In this document: positions 1-7,734 of the stretch, piece after piece
Layout of the letters: each line of letters starts with the position of its first letter
Position numbering within the stretch: the first letter of the stretch is position 1
NCBI RefSeq assembly: GCF_900155965.1
Contig: NZ_FTMG01000010.1
Location: 124,001 to 188,000, forward strand
Direction: 5' to 3'
DNA from: Mucilaginibacter lappiensis
Lineage (GTDB): Bacteria > Bacteroidota > Bacteroidia > Sphingobacteriales > Sphingobacteriaceae
DNA length: 64,000 nucleotides
Notes under the pieces: generated by a model
Seen by the model: only the letters and a program-made list of their open reading frames with translations
Told to the model about the DNA's origin: nothing
Database searches by the model: none
Made by a program: the position numbers and the translations under genes

Positions 1-231
1 AAAATGGATATATACCAGCATGAAAACTGGATGATACGCAATTACGCGCTCACTTTAGCCGCGGTTACGTTGCGTATCTGGTTGCCCTTATTGTCAAGCT
101 TTGTTTTCCATGATTTTATACCAGCTTACCGCATCGTATCCTGGTTGTGCTGGGTGCCTAATCTGATCATTGCGGAGGTCGTTATCAGTAAAAGATCAAC
201 AAAAACAGAACAAATCCCCCAAGCTATATAG
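1..231 (+). CDS. DUF2306-like membrane protein, C-terminal fragment
   Basis: The frame is open from the left edge to a stop at 229-231, so this is the end of a gene that begins outside the window. The visible part has a WMIRNYALT segment followed by TLRIWLP and two hydrophobic stretches. That pattern resembles the end of DUF2306 integral membrane proteins, where a conserved Arg-rich loop precedes the last helices. The tail (KRSTKTEQ) is polar and presumably cytoplasmic. It converges on the cyclase gene with a 4-nt gap. The family call is from memory of the motif; no function is known to me. Confidence 0.6.
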   Translation, partial: KMDIYQHENWMIRNYALTLAAVTLRIWLPLLSSFVFHDFIPAYRIVSWLCWVPNLIIAEVVISKRSTKTEQIPQAI

Positions 232-235
232 ATTG

Positions 236-1120
236 TCAGCTATTAAAGCTGGCGTATGCTCTTACGGGAAATGTACCCACACCTTTGAACTTTGGAGGTA
301 CGGCGTTGAATTTGTAGCCACTTTTCGGTAGTTTATCCAGGTTGCATAGATGCTCAACTATCAATATCTCGGCCCCCAGTAAAATGGTATGTACCGGGCG
401 ACTTTTGCCCCGGGTATCATCAATGTTATGGCTGTCGATGCCCACCAGTTTTACACTACATTCTTTCAGGTATTCGGCTGCCTCGGCGGTAAGGTAGGGG
501 TGGTTTTCAAAGTATTGTGTTGTGTTCCAGTGTTTTGCCCATCCTGTGTAAACCAATACTGCTTTGTTCCTGATCTCTTTACCTGTAAAATAGCTTTTGT
601 TAATTTCGATTGCGTTTTCGGCATTGATAGTGATAGCCTCCAGGTCGGCAAAGCGTTCCAATTCCATCTCAGACAGGTCTTTACCATGCTCAAAGCGGTG
701 AAAAGGGCAATCGATATAAGTACCCGTATTGGTCACCATTTCTATTTTCCCTATCTGAAACTCCGTTCCCGGTTCATAATTTGCTTTGGACTGTTCCCGG
801 CTCAAATAATCGCAAATAACAGGCGAAGGCAGGCCTTTATAGGTTACCAGGCCATCAAAAATGGTATGACTGAGGTCGATATACTTGTCATCCCGCAGCT
901 GGTTAATCGGCTGGCGTTTATGTTTTTCTTCCATGTAGTATTTATTCAGGATGTCAACCTTGCCAACCATGAGTAGCTGCATGTCGGTTACAATATAGTC
1001 GGCCAGTTCCTGGTCGCTGATGGTATCGGCGGCAATATCCAGCCGGAAATCCTGGCCCTGGATGCCACCGCGATTAGTGAAAGAAATATCAAAATCAAAA
1101 ACTACTCTTTTGTCAGGCAT
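236..1120 (-). CDS. Cyclase / kynurenine formamidase-like hydrolase
   Basis: 294 residues. From about residue 78 onward this is a cyclase-family (PF04199) domain, with the DLSHTI strand (82-87), the metal motif region NTGTYIDCPFH (131-141), and a C-terminal GIDSHNIDD and VHTILLGAEILIVEHL block. These metal-dependent enzymes open or close amide or lactone rings, for example N-formylkynurenine. In the canonical HxGTHxD motif both His ligands are replaced here (N131, Y135), while D137 and H141 remain. The first ~75 residues (VVFDFDISFTNRGG onward) are an extension not found in the ~210-residue minimal enzymes. The gene stands alone, transcribed from an AT-rich region. Substrate is unknown. Confidence 0.75.
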   Translation of the reverse strand: MPDKRVVFDFDISFTNRGGIQGQDFRLDIAADTISDQELADYIVTDMQLLMVGKVDILNKYYMEEKHKRQPINQLRDDKYIDLSHTIFDGLVTYKGLPSPVICDYLSREQSKANYEPGTEFQIGKIEMVTNTGTYIDCPFHRFEHGKDLSEMELERFADLEAITINAENAIEINKSYFTGKEIRNKAVLVYTGWAKHWNTTQYFENHPYLTAEAAEYLKECSVKLVGIDSHNIDDTRGKSRPVHTILLGAEILIVEHLCNLDKLPKSGYKFNAVPPKFKGVGTFPVRAYASFNS

Positions 1121-1181
1121 GGTTGTTTGTTCTGTTTTGGTGATGGGATGAATATGGCTAAAAAAACTTTTTAAACCTTGA

Positions 1182-1259
1182 ATTTTAACACTTTTTTGAT
1201 CAAAACCGAGGTAAAAACAACTTAAAAATCATCCAAAACCATCGATTTTAACACTTTTT
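1182..1259. repeat. Direct repeat in AT-rich region upstream of the cyclase gene
   Basis: The 15-mer ATTTTAACACTTTTT occurs at 1182-1196 and again at 1245-1259, with related T/A runs at about 1160 and 1287. The whole gap 1121-1376 is AT-rich and holds no gene I can support. It is the 5' region of the minus-strand cyclase gene, so the repeats could be regulator sites; this is inference. Confidence 0.4.
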
Positions 1260-1376
1260 AACAAATTTTAATACCGTTTTGATGAGTTTTTTAAACTTTA
1301 AAAAGTATTAATTTGTTGATTATTAAATAATTATACTTAAAATGGTCGATTTTTAGCCTTGTTTCTGCCTTAACAA

Positions 1377-1414
1377 AACAGCCCGGATGTCTGCTGAGAG
1401 ACATCCGGGCTGTT
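1377..1414 (-). terminator. 16-bp perfect stem-loop, probable terminator of the MFS gene
   Basis: AACAGCCCGGATGTCT (1377-1392) pairs perfectly with 1399-1414 around a 6-nt loop. Read on the minus strand the stem is followed by TTGTTA, a modest U-rich tail. It lies about 130 nt downstream of the MFS stop codon. On the plus strand no T tract follows, so the minus orientation is preferred. Confidence 0.5.
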
Positions 1415-1467
1415 GATTGATATAAATATACGAAAATTTGGGTGGAATTTAAAATCGCCGCATAATC

Positions 1468-1537
1468 GACTCACCCACCCCGCTTTCCGTGGTAGGCGAA
1501 GAGAGGGTTGGCGTGCGCAGCGATGCCAGGGTGAGTC
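1468..1537. repeat. Inverted repeat with GACTCACCC ends
   Basis: GACTCACCC at 1468-1476 is mirrored by GGGTGAGTC at 1529-1537, enclosing a GC-rich segment unlike the surrounding AT-rich gap. It abuts the MFS stop codon. It looks like a short dispersed intergenic element; function unknown. Confidence 0.45.
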
Positions 1538-1542
1538 TCCTG

Positions 1543-2925
1543 CTACTTACTTATCTTCAAATACCTGTAAATCAACAAAAGGATACAAACTATACCCGCT
1601 GCCGAAATAAGGGAGCTCACCGTTATGGCATGTACTATAGCCTCAGGGCCGCCATTGGTCATGGCGCCAAATACGGCAACTCCCATGGCGCCGGCCGCCT
1701 GACGGGTGGTGTTTAACACGGCTGATGCTGTACCCGAGCGGGTTTTGGTTACGGTGGATAAGATACCCGTAGTCATGGCAGGTACAGCAAGCCCCATACC
1801 CAGGGGAATAATAATAAAAGGGAAAAACAGCTGCCAGTAGGGCGTATGGGCTTGGGCGATGAGCAAACCTGCATAACCAATGGCGCTGATGGTGAGCCCG
1901 ATGATGATGGGTACACGCGTACCATATTTGGCCATCAATTTAGCGCTGATGAGGTTGGAGATAATAAAGCCCGCTGTAAGCGGCAAAAAGGCCATCCCTG
2001 CTGTAAGCGAAGGATAACCAAGCACATTTTGCAAGTACAGGCTCAACACAAATACGGTTCCGTAATAGGTGGCATTTAGTACAATACCCTGTAATACCAG
2101 CACATTAAAAACCGGCGATTTAAACAGATCAAGCGGAAGGATAGGAGATTTTGCCTTTCTTTCTATCCGCAGAAAAATAATGAACATGATAGCGCTGAAT
2201 ATTAGCGCGCCGTAGATGATGGGATTGTTAAAACCCAAGTGATGCAATTCAATAATAGCTGCTATAAGCGCGGTAAGAGCCAGCATCCAGGTAAACTGAC
2301 CGGGAATATCAAAACCTTTATTGGTGTGCTTTTCACTTTCGGTAAGTTTGATACTGAGCAGGATGCCAATCAAACAGATAGGTACATTTACAAAAAATAT
2401 CATCCGCCAGTTGCTCACGTGCATCAGCAGGCCACCCAGGATTGGTCCGGCGGCTATGGATACGCCTCCGGCTGCCGTCCACCAGGCTACGGCTTTGCTG
2501 CGCTGGGTAGGTTCATGGGCAAAACTTTGGTTCAAAATTGATAGGGAACTGGGGATCATAGCGGCCGCGCCAACGCCCTGCAATACCCGGAACGCGATCA
2601 AACTAAAAGGGTTCCAGGCAAAGCCGCAACCGGCAGAGGCTATACCAAACACCAGTAAGCCAAACTGGAAAAGCCGCTTTGATCCTAGTAGGTCGCTCAT
2701 ACCGCCGGCCGAGAGCATCAGCACCGCGAAAGCAATGGTATAAGCATCAACTATCCACTGCAACTCGCTGATATCGGCCTTGAATGAGGCTGATATTTGC
2801 GGCAGCGCGATGTTCACGATGGATACATCCAGCTGTGATACCACAAATGCCAGGCTGGTGGTGCCCACTATAAAAATAAAGGGAGATTTTGTTTTGCGCC
2901 CACTACTTGCCGCCGTCTCTTCCAT
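1543..2925 (-). CDS. MFS exporter, DHA2 (EmrB/QacA) type
   Basis: 460 residues from the preferred start. The sequence has many hydrophobic helices (about 14 expected), with the DHA2 family features SQLDVSIVNIALPQI in helix 1, LQWIVDAYTI in helix 2 and RVLQGVGAAAMIPSSL in helix 4. Such proton-driven inner-membrane exporters expel drugs or metabolites. The open frame continues upstream to 3006, but the start at 2925 (MEETAASS) is preferred: it leaves a polar N-terminus before helix 1, and a TAnnTTTG promoter element lies between the two candidate starts. No partner membrane-fusion gene is adjacent, so this probably acts alone. Substrate is unknown. Confidence 0.85.
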   Translation of the reverse strand: MEETAASSGRKTKSPFIFIVGTTSLAFVVSQLDVSIVNIALPQISASFKADISELQWIVDAYTIAFAVLMLSAGGMSDLLGSKRLFQFGLLVFGIASAGCGFAWNPFSLIAFRVLQGVGAAAMIPSSLSILNQSFAHEPTQRSKAVAWWTAAGGVSIAAGPILGGLLMHVSNWRMIFFVNVPICLIGILLSIKLTESEKHTNKGFDIPGQFTWMLALTALIAAIIELHHLGFNNPIIYGALIFSAIMFIIFLRIERKAKSPILPLDLFKSPVFNVLVLQGIVLNATYYGTVFVLSLYLQNVLGYPSLTAGMAFLPLTAGFIISNLISAKLMAKYGTRVPIIIGLTISAIGYAGLLIAQAHTPYWQLFFPFIIIPLGMGLAVPAMTTGILSTVTKTRSGTASAVLNTTRQAAGAMGVAVFGAMTNGGPEAIVHAITVSSLISAAGIVCILLLIYRYLKISK

Positions 2926-2948
2926 GGTGTGTAGATGTTGATGTAACA

Positions 2949-2956
2949 CAAAGATA
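2949..2956 (-). promoter_or_regulatory. Possible -7 element of the MFS gene
   Basis: On the minus strand this reads TATCTTTG, matching the Bacteroidota TAnnTTTG element, 24 nt before the ATG at 2925. I did not find a good TTTG -33 partner at the usual spacing. Confidence 0.35.
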
Positions 2957-3090
2957 CCTCCTCCAAAACCATTACAGTTCGGTTTTAAATGAAATGTGAT
3001 ATTCATATTGAATATGAATAAATGTTTTTATTGCTTTTTTATAAACGCCTTTGTATATTATGTTTAACGAGAGTTCGGAAAGAATAAGCT

Positions 3091-3205
3091 ATGTCATTTC
3101 GACAAACAGCGATGGACAGCGTGCTGGCGTGAGGAGAAATCTTTTGCGCCAGACTGACTTATCACGCGCAAAAGATTTCTCCTCGTACCTCGTTCGAAAT
3201 GACAT
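3091..3205. repeat. Nested inverted-repeat element (ATGTCATTTCGA family)
   Basis: Outer 12-bp arms (ATGTCATTTCGA, 3091-3102 and 3194-3205) enclose inner 19-bp perfect arms (GAGGAGAAATCTTTTGCGC, 3131-3149 and 3166-3184). A degraded relative is at 7288-7363. The gap from 2926 to 3788 holds only such elements and no gene I can support. Confidence 0.75.
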
Positions 3206-3223
3206 GGCTTGTTCCTTTTGTCC

Positions 3224-3542
3224 CCTCAGGGTCTCTCGCAGATTTAAGTTAACCCATAAAATTGATCAACTTGAAATTTCAACGGGAGGCACCTACGGAG
3301 CCAAAGAACGTGCTTTTTTAGAGCTATAAACAGGTGGCCCCGCTGGGGCCGGCAATGCTTTATACTATAATTAGTATACCTGGCCTGCCATTCGGCCTCA
3401 GAGAGGCCTCCTGTTTATAGATAAAATCTAAAGAAATACCGGACTCCGCAGGAGTCTCCTGATCCTGAACTTGCCTTCCGGGGACTCTTTAGTTCATATT
3501 TAGATTTTATGGGTTAACTTAAACTCGAAGAGGACCCTGAGG
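3224..3542. repeat. ~320-bp element with 39-nt inverted ends and internal hairpins
   Basis: The ends at 3224-3262 and 3504-3542 are inverted copies, 31 of 39 identical, with the outer 10 and inner 19 positions exact (CCTCAGGGTC and TTAAGTTAACCCATAAAAT). Inside are further inverted segments, such as TATAAACAGGTGGCC near 3326 against GGCCTCCTGTTTATA near 3405, and a GGACTCC/GGAGTC stem near 3442. No coding potential stands out. It could be a MITE-like element or a structured RNA. Confidence 0.65.
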
Positions 3543-3657
3543 CATCCTGCAATTCACATCATTTTCTGCTATCCTATTTAATTATTTATATTTAGATGTG
3601 TCTGTCAAAACCAATCATCAACTTACGGAAGCTGCCTGGTTTATAACGATTGAAGAA

Positions 3658-3687
3658 CCTCAGGATCCTCTTCGAGAGACCCTGAGG
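3658..3687. repeat. Detached hairpin copy of the 3224 element end
   Basis: The segment starts CCTCAGGATCCTCTTCGAG and ends ACCCTGAGG. It repeats the terminal sequence of the 3224-3542 element and folds on itself through CCTCAGG/CCTGAGG. Confidence 0.5.
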
Positions 3688-3788
3688 GGACGGGAATGTT
3701 TTTATTGCTTTTATATCAAACACTTTGTATAGTATATTTAAGTCTAGGTCTTATCTGACTAAATTCATTTACCTTATAAAACAATACG

Positions 3789-5288
3789 ATGGCTAATATC
3801 AAAAGAAGGGTATTTATCAAAAACACCTTACTGGCAGGTGCAGGTACAGTTCTTGGTCCGCAGATCATTAAGGTGGCAGAAGAGACCAATGCAAACACAA
3901 AACCTATCAATAAACCAATATCAGCAAGCGGTAAAAAAATTATTATAGCGGGCGCTGGCATAACGGGCCTATGCTGTGCGTATGAGTTGATGAAGGCAGG
4001 GCATGAAGTGGTGGTACTGGAGGCCAGCGGCCGGTATGGTGGGCATGTGTTCACCGGGCGCGATGGTTTGTCTGATGGCCTATATGCCGATTTCGGGGCC
4101 GACCATATCACCAAACCAGGCTATGAGCGTTTTTTTGAATACGTTGATGAGTTTAAGCTAAAGGTTATCCCATATCCTCATGCCGAAGGTTCTGAGGCTG
4201 CGCCGGATAACCATACTTTAAAAATGATAGACGGGAAATTTTATACACCCGAAATGATGAAAGACCCAGCGGTGCTGGCCAAATTCGGGTTTAATGAAAA
4301 GGAGATCAAATTTCTGTCGCAAAACCCCATGTACGCCCTGAGCGATTTCTACCTGAAACCATACCTCGATAAGTTTACCGACCCATACCAGCCTTTTGGC
4401 GTGGGTTATGACGATTACGACCAGATAGCCATAAGTGAGATCTATAAAAAAGAAGGAGCCTCAGTAGGGGCGCTCCGCTTTTTGGGTGGAAGTACCACCA
4501 ATGCCCTGTACACGCTCTGGCGATCGGCTATCATGAAATCGCGGGGGATACCGGCATCGGAAGGAGATACCTATCACTTAAAAGACGGTAATGAGCAATT
4601 GCCTATGGCTTTTGCCAAACGCCTGGGCGCAAGGGTTAAACTCAATCATCCGGTTACGGGTATTAAGTATGATGGCGCAGGTGTCACGGTATCCTACAAA
4701 GCCTACGGTGCCGCGCAGGTGCAGGATATGAAGGCTGATTTTCTGGTGAACTGCATTACCCTGCCTATTTTTAAAACTATCCCGGTTAGTCCGCCGCTAT
4801 CACCGGCTAAGCAATACGTGGTAAATCGCATGGGCTATTCCTCGCATCCCTTTTATGTGTTCGAGGCCAGTTCCAGGTTCTGGCTCGACGAAGGGTTTAA
4901 AACCATCAACATGGAGTTTGAACACCCGGATATTTCCTCCATATGGGAAGAAACTAACGAGGTGGATACCCAGCGCGTGATCCTGAAAGCCTTTGGTCCG
5001 GGTGGCATATCGCCCGAGCGTGTTCTGGCTGCTTTCCGTTCTGTTTACCCGGGTAAGCATGATACTATAGAGCAGGCTTTAACCTTCGATTGGACAAAGG
5101 ACCGGTTCGCCCCGGCCTGCGAAATGCAGCCCTTCCCGATAGGCACCATGCACAAATTCTGGCCGCAGGTGATGCTGCCTGAGGGACGCATCTATTTCGC
5201 GGGTACCTATGCCGATAATATGAGCCGGGGTATGGAGTCTTGTATTCGCTCGGCACAGCGGGTGGCACAGCAAATAGGTAAGCTGTGA
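3789..5288 (+). CDS. Flavin monoamine oxidase family protein, Tat-exported
   Basis: 499 residues. A twin-arginine-like signal (KRRVFIK at 5-11 with a hydrophobic segment after it) suggests export in folded form. The Rossmann motif GAGITG (55-60) with an acidic residue at the end of strand 2 (E78) and a GRYGGH segment (81-86) bind FAD. The C-terminal FAGTY (470-474) followed by a Gly-rich helix completes the flavin site. These enzymes oxidise amines or protoporphyrinogen-like substrates, producing peroxide and an imine. It stands alone after a repeat-filled gap. Substrate cannot be read from sequence. Confidence 0.85.
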   Translation: MANIKRRVFIKNTLLAGAGTVLGPQIIKVAEETNANTKPINKPISASGKKIIIAGAGITGLCCAYELMKAGHEVVVLEASGRYGGHVFTGRDGLSDGLYADFGADHITKPGYERFFEYVDEFKLKVIPYPHAEGSEAAPDNHTLKMIDGKFYTPEMMKDPAVLAKFGFNEKEIKFLSQNPMYALSDFYLKPYLDKFTDPYQPFGVGYDDYDQIAISEIYKKEGASVGALRFLGGSTTNALYTLWRSAIMKSRGIPASEGDTYHLKDGNEQLPMAFAKRLGARVKLNHPVTGIKYDGAGVTVSYKAYGAAQVQDMKADFLVNCITLPIFKTIPVSPPLSPAKQYVVNRMGYSSHPFYVFEASSRFWLDEGFKTINMEFEHPDISSIWEETNEVDTQRVILKAFGPGGISPERVLAAFRSVYPGKHDTIEQALTFDWTKDRFAPACEMQPFPIGTMHKFWPQVMLPEGRIYFAGTYADNMSRGMESCIRSAQRVAQQIGKL

Positions 5289-5378
5289 GAGGTCATTGGG
5301 TTCATTTCAACACTTTTTCAGTATAATGGTGTTACCCTTAAGCGATATGTTATTATATCGCCGGTAAAGTGCGTATAT

Positions 5379-5813
5379 ATGAGTGTTGATAATTCACAAT
5401 CGTTTTCGATTAATCATTATTTCCCGGTGCTGGCAGAGCTGGTTTTAGATGCCTGGCTCGATCCGGAGATCATGAAGCTTTGGATGTTTAAAAGTCCTAC
5501 CAATAAAATTACAGACATTAAAGTTGAACCCTGGATAAATGGTAACTTCTCCATCCTGGAGCTTGAGCATGGAGAAGAAATTGACCATTTCGGGCAGTAT
5601 AAAGAACTGATAGAGCCAAACCGGCTGGTGTTTACGCTGGAGGTACCCAAACACTTTGCAGGAGTTACCCTGGTTGAAGTTGATATTGAATCAGATACAG
5701 CCGGTTGCAAGCTTACGCTCACGCAAACCGGGGTAAGTGCCGACGTTACCAGGCCCGCCTGGATCAGAATGATGGAGGACCTGGATGTGGTACTGCGGCA
5801 GAACAGTCAGTAG
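5379..5813 (+). CDS. SRPBCC / AHSA1-type protein
   Basis: 144 residues. The order of elements is typical of START-like (SRPBCC) proteins annotated as activator of Hsp90 ATPase homologue 1-like: an early helix AWLDPEIMKLWMF, strands KVEPWINGNFSI and GQYKELIEPNRLVFTLE, and a C-terminal helix ending MMEDLDVVL. These small proteins form a cavity that binds a hydrophobic ligand. No signal peptide, so cytoplasmic. A second member is at 51879-52376. Role unknown. Confidence 0.75.
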   Translation: MSVDNSQSFSINHYFPVLAELVLDAWLDPEIMKLWMFKSPTNKITDIKVEPWINGNFSILELEHGEEIDHFGQYKELIEPNRLVFTLEVPKHFAGVTLVEVDIESDTAGCKLTLTQTGVSADVTRPAWIRMMEDLDVVLRQNSQ

Positions 5814-5933
5814 ATTTTCCGGCGCGTTAAAAATTTACAATTTATTAAATATTTCTTATCCTTTTGTAAGCTGTTTTCTTTAATATCTTAGGCTCCTTAA
5901 AACCGGTATTTAATCAACGGTTTTGCCTGACAT

Positions 5934-6908
5934 ATGAAACGAAGAGACTTTGTAAAAAACGCCGCGCTTACCGCTCTTGGTGCATCATTGATTGGTCCTT
6001 TAGAGGCTTTTGCAGATGAAAGAGTTACCCATTTGGACAGCGATGATGTATCGCCCCGTGCTGCACTGGCCGATGAATTTAAGCTGCACTTTTTAGCCGT
6101 GGGCGACTGGGGCCGGAACGGCGAATATGATCAGGCCGAAGTAGCCAACCAAATGGGGCAATGGGCCACCACGCATCCTAATGATTTTGTGATTTCCGTA
6201 GGCGATAATTTTTATCCTAAAGGCATCATCAGCGAAATGGATCCGCAGATACATTATTCTTTTGAAAATATTTATACTGCGCACTCCCTGCAATGCGACT
6301 GGTACCCGGTTTTAGGAAACCATGATTACCTAACCGATCCCGACGCGCAGATTCGCTACAGTAAAGTAAGCCGCCGGTGGAACATGCCAGCACGCTACTA
6401 CTCTAAAGAAGTTTCCTTAGGTAAAGATAAAGGCAGCGCCCTGTTGGTGATGATTGATACCGACCCGATGCTGCATGAGCATCTGAAAGATTATGTGAGC
6501 ACGCAAATGGCGTGGTTAAACAAAACGTTGAAAGAAGCATCGGCCGATTTGAAATGGAAGATAGTGATTGGCCACCACCCTTATTATACGGTTGGTCCGC
6601 GTATTAATAACTTTGATACTTTAACTGTGCGGAAAATATTACCGCAGATATTTGAGGAGCATAAGGTTGATGTTTACCTATCGGGCCATGACCATTCCCT
6701 ACAACATCTGAAACCGGAAGGCTTTACCCACCAGTTTATTTCGGGCGCTGGTTCGGAGCTTACCCCGGTAACCGCGGGCATTCCGTACAGCAAGTTCCAG
6801 GCCTCAGAGCATGGTTTCATGGCCTTCTCGGTAAATGCCAACAAATTCAATATAAAAGCCGTTAACCAGGTGGGCAAGGTGATTTATGAAACGGAATTGA
6901 GTAAGTAG
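5934..6908 (+). CDS. Exported metallophosphoesterase, purple acid phosphatase-like
   Basis: 324 residues with a Tat-type leader (MKRRDFVKNAALTALGAS). All metallophosphatase motifs are present in order: GDWG (57-60), GDNFY (90-94), GNHD (128-131), GHHP and GHDH. The DWG/GDNFY form is typical of tartrate-resistant (type 5) acid phosphatases with a dinuclear Fe-metal centre. A role in releasing phosphate from organic esters outside the inner membrane is likely. The start has the Tat motif at its N-terminus, which supports it. The gene has no close operon partner. Confidence 0.88.
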   Translation: MKRRDFVKNAALTALGASLIGPLEAFADERVTHLDSDDVSPRAALADEFKLHFLAVGDWGRNGEYDQAEVANQMGQWATTHPNDFVISVGDNFYPKGIISEMDPQIHYSFENIYTAHSLQCDWYPVLGNHDYLTDPDAQIRYSKVSRRWNMPARYYSKEVSLGKDKGSALLVMIDTDPMLHEHLKDYVSTQMAWLNKTLKEASADLKWKIVIGHHPYYTVGPRINNFDTLTVRKILPQIFEEHKVDVYLSGHDHSLQHLKPEGFTHQFISGAGSELTPVTAGIPYSKFQASEHGFMAFSVNANKFNIKAVNQVGKVIYETELSK

Positions 6909-6953
6909 GTCGATGGTCCATAGTCGATAGTCCATGGAAAAAGGCTCGTGCGA

Positions 6954-7047
6954 CTCCCCTGTTGAGAGGGGGAAGGGGTGTGTTATCTGCGTGAAGAAAC
7001 ACACCCCGCCACCACACTTCCCAACGCTCCCCCTCTCAAGAGGGGAG
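6954..7047. repeat. Nested inverted repeat (CTCCCCT...GAGAGGGGGA)
   Basis: Outer 20-nt arms at 6954-6973 and 7028-7047 match at 19 of 20 positions. Inner arms GGGGTGTGTT (6975-6984) and AACACACCCC (6998-7007) are perfect. It follows a short palindrome-like tract at 6909-6938 built from GTCCATAGTCGATAG words. The gap 6909-7407 holds only repeats before the small ORF at 7408. Confidence 0.65.
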
Positions 7048-7067
7048 CAAAAATTAGCATGTAGTGC

Positions 7068-7255
7068 GGTGATAACACCACAGCTGTTCGGAAGATGTCA
7101 AAATGAATTTTGTCATTCTGAGCGATAGCGAAGAATCTTCTTCAAGATGCAATAACCGAGTGCTTTTCTGAAGCAGAAGATCCTTCGCTATCGCTCAGGA
7201 TGACAATCTTATTTGATTAATTTTCATTCTTCCGAACAGCTGTGGTGATAACACC
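7068..7255. repeat. 188-bp composite repeat: 27-nt inverted ends around a second hairpin
   Basis: The ends (7068-7094 and 7229-7255) contain ACCACAGCTGTTCGGAAG and its complement, flanked by a self-complementary GGTGATAACACC. Nested inside, 7111-7141 and 7175-7205 are inverted copies (29 of 31) starting TGTCATTCTGAGCGATAGC. The inner hairpin belongs to a dispersed family with relatives at 49310 and 51750. The layout looks like one repeat inserted into another. Confidence 0.7.
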
Positions 7256-7287
7256 GACCATGGGCTTAAATAAAATTATAAAAAGTC

Positions 7288-7363
7288 TGTCATCGAACGA
7301 GGCACGAGGAGAAATCTTCTGAGATATGCAATTGGGCTTTTTATGCTACAGAAGATTCCGCTC
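7288..7363. repeat. Degraded copy of the 3091 repeat family
   Basis: TGTCATCGAACGAGGCACG followed by AGGAGAAATCTTCTG matches the end and inner arm of the 3091-3205 element. The opposite arm (CAGAAGATTCCGCTC, 7349-7363) is only partly complementary, so the copy is decaying. Confidence 0.5.
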
Positions 7364-7407
7364 TTTTATTAGATATACTTTAATATATTCAGGTAAACTT
7401 TAGCACG

Positions 7408-7578
7408 ATGAAAATTTATAATATTACCTACTTAGTTTTTGGGTTATTCTTAACTGCAATAGGATTATTTATTGACCTGTACCTACAAATAATAAACTGG
7501 ATTGTATGGATTTTAATAGCTATGGGTGGCGGTTTAATTGGAGGGGCGTTTCACAATACCGATAAATCTAAAAAATGA
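7408..7578 (+). CDS. Small two-helix membrane protein, unknown
   Basis: 56 codons from ATG at 7408 to TGA at 7576-7578. The product starts MKIYNITYLVFGLFL, has two hydrophobic segments (about 8-22 and 28-47, the second with an AMGGGLIGGAF glycine patch) and a short polar tail (NTDKSKK). That organisation is that of a genuine small membrane protein. I do not recognise a family. It lies between two repeat elements, which weakens the case slightly. Confidence 0.45.
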   Translation: MKIYNITYLVFGLFLTAIGLFIDLYLQIINWIVWILIAMGGGLIGGAFHNTDKSKK

Positions 7579-7579
7579 T

Positions 7580-7686
7580 CTTGCCTAGTTGCGCTCGTTT
7601 GCAACGAGTGCTTAACGTGGGTTTGCGTTTAAAACGCTATGGCGATGCAATCGCCGCGCCATAATAAGTGCAAACTAGCGCAAGGT
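7580..7686. repeat. Imperfect hairpin repeat containing CGTTTGCAACGAG
   Basis: The left end CTTGCCTAGTTGCGC and the right end GCAAACTAGCGCAAG are imperfect inverted copies. The inside has smaller stems (CTCGTTTGCAACGAG; GCGATGCAATCGC). It lies directly after the small ORF's stop and may act as its 3' structure. Confidence 0.5.
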
Positions 7687-7734
7687 TGTCGTTATTTTTG
7701 TCCATACTCCTAAAATCCTTGCTCCCCAAATCCC

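Noticed and set aside
389..976. 195-codon plus-strand frame opposite the cyclase gene
   Set aside because: It is antisense to a clear PF04199-like protein and its translation shows no domain or start context; a codon-usage shadow.
2926..3788. Possible CRISPR array because of repeated segments
   Set aside because: Repeats are inverted, unequal and not regularly spaced; no cas genes are nearby.
6934..7128. 64-codon plus-strand frame after the phosphatase gene
   Set aside because: Its sequence is the GACTCCCC/GAGAGGGG repeat and part of the next repeat; no protein-like character.
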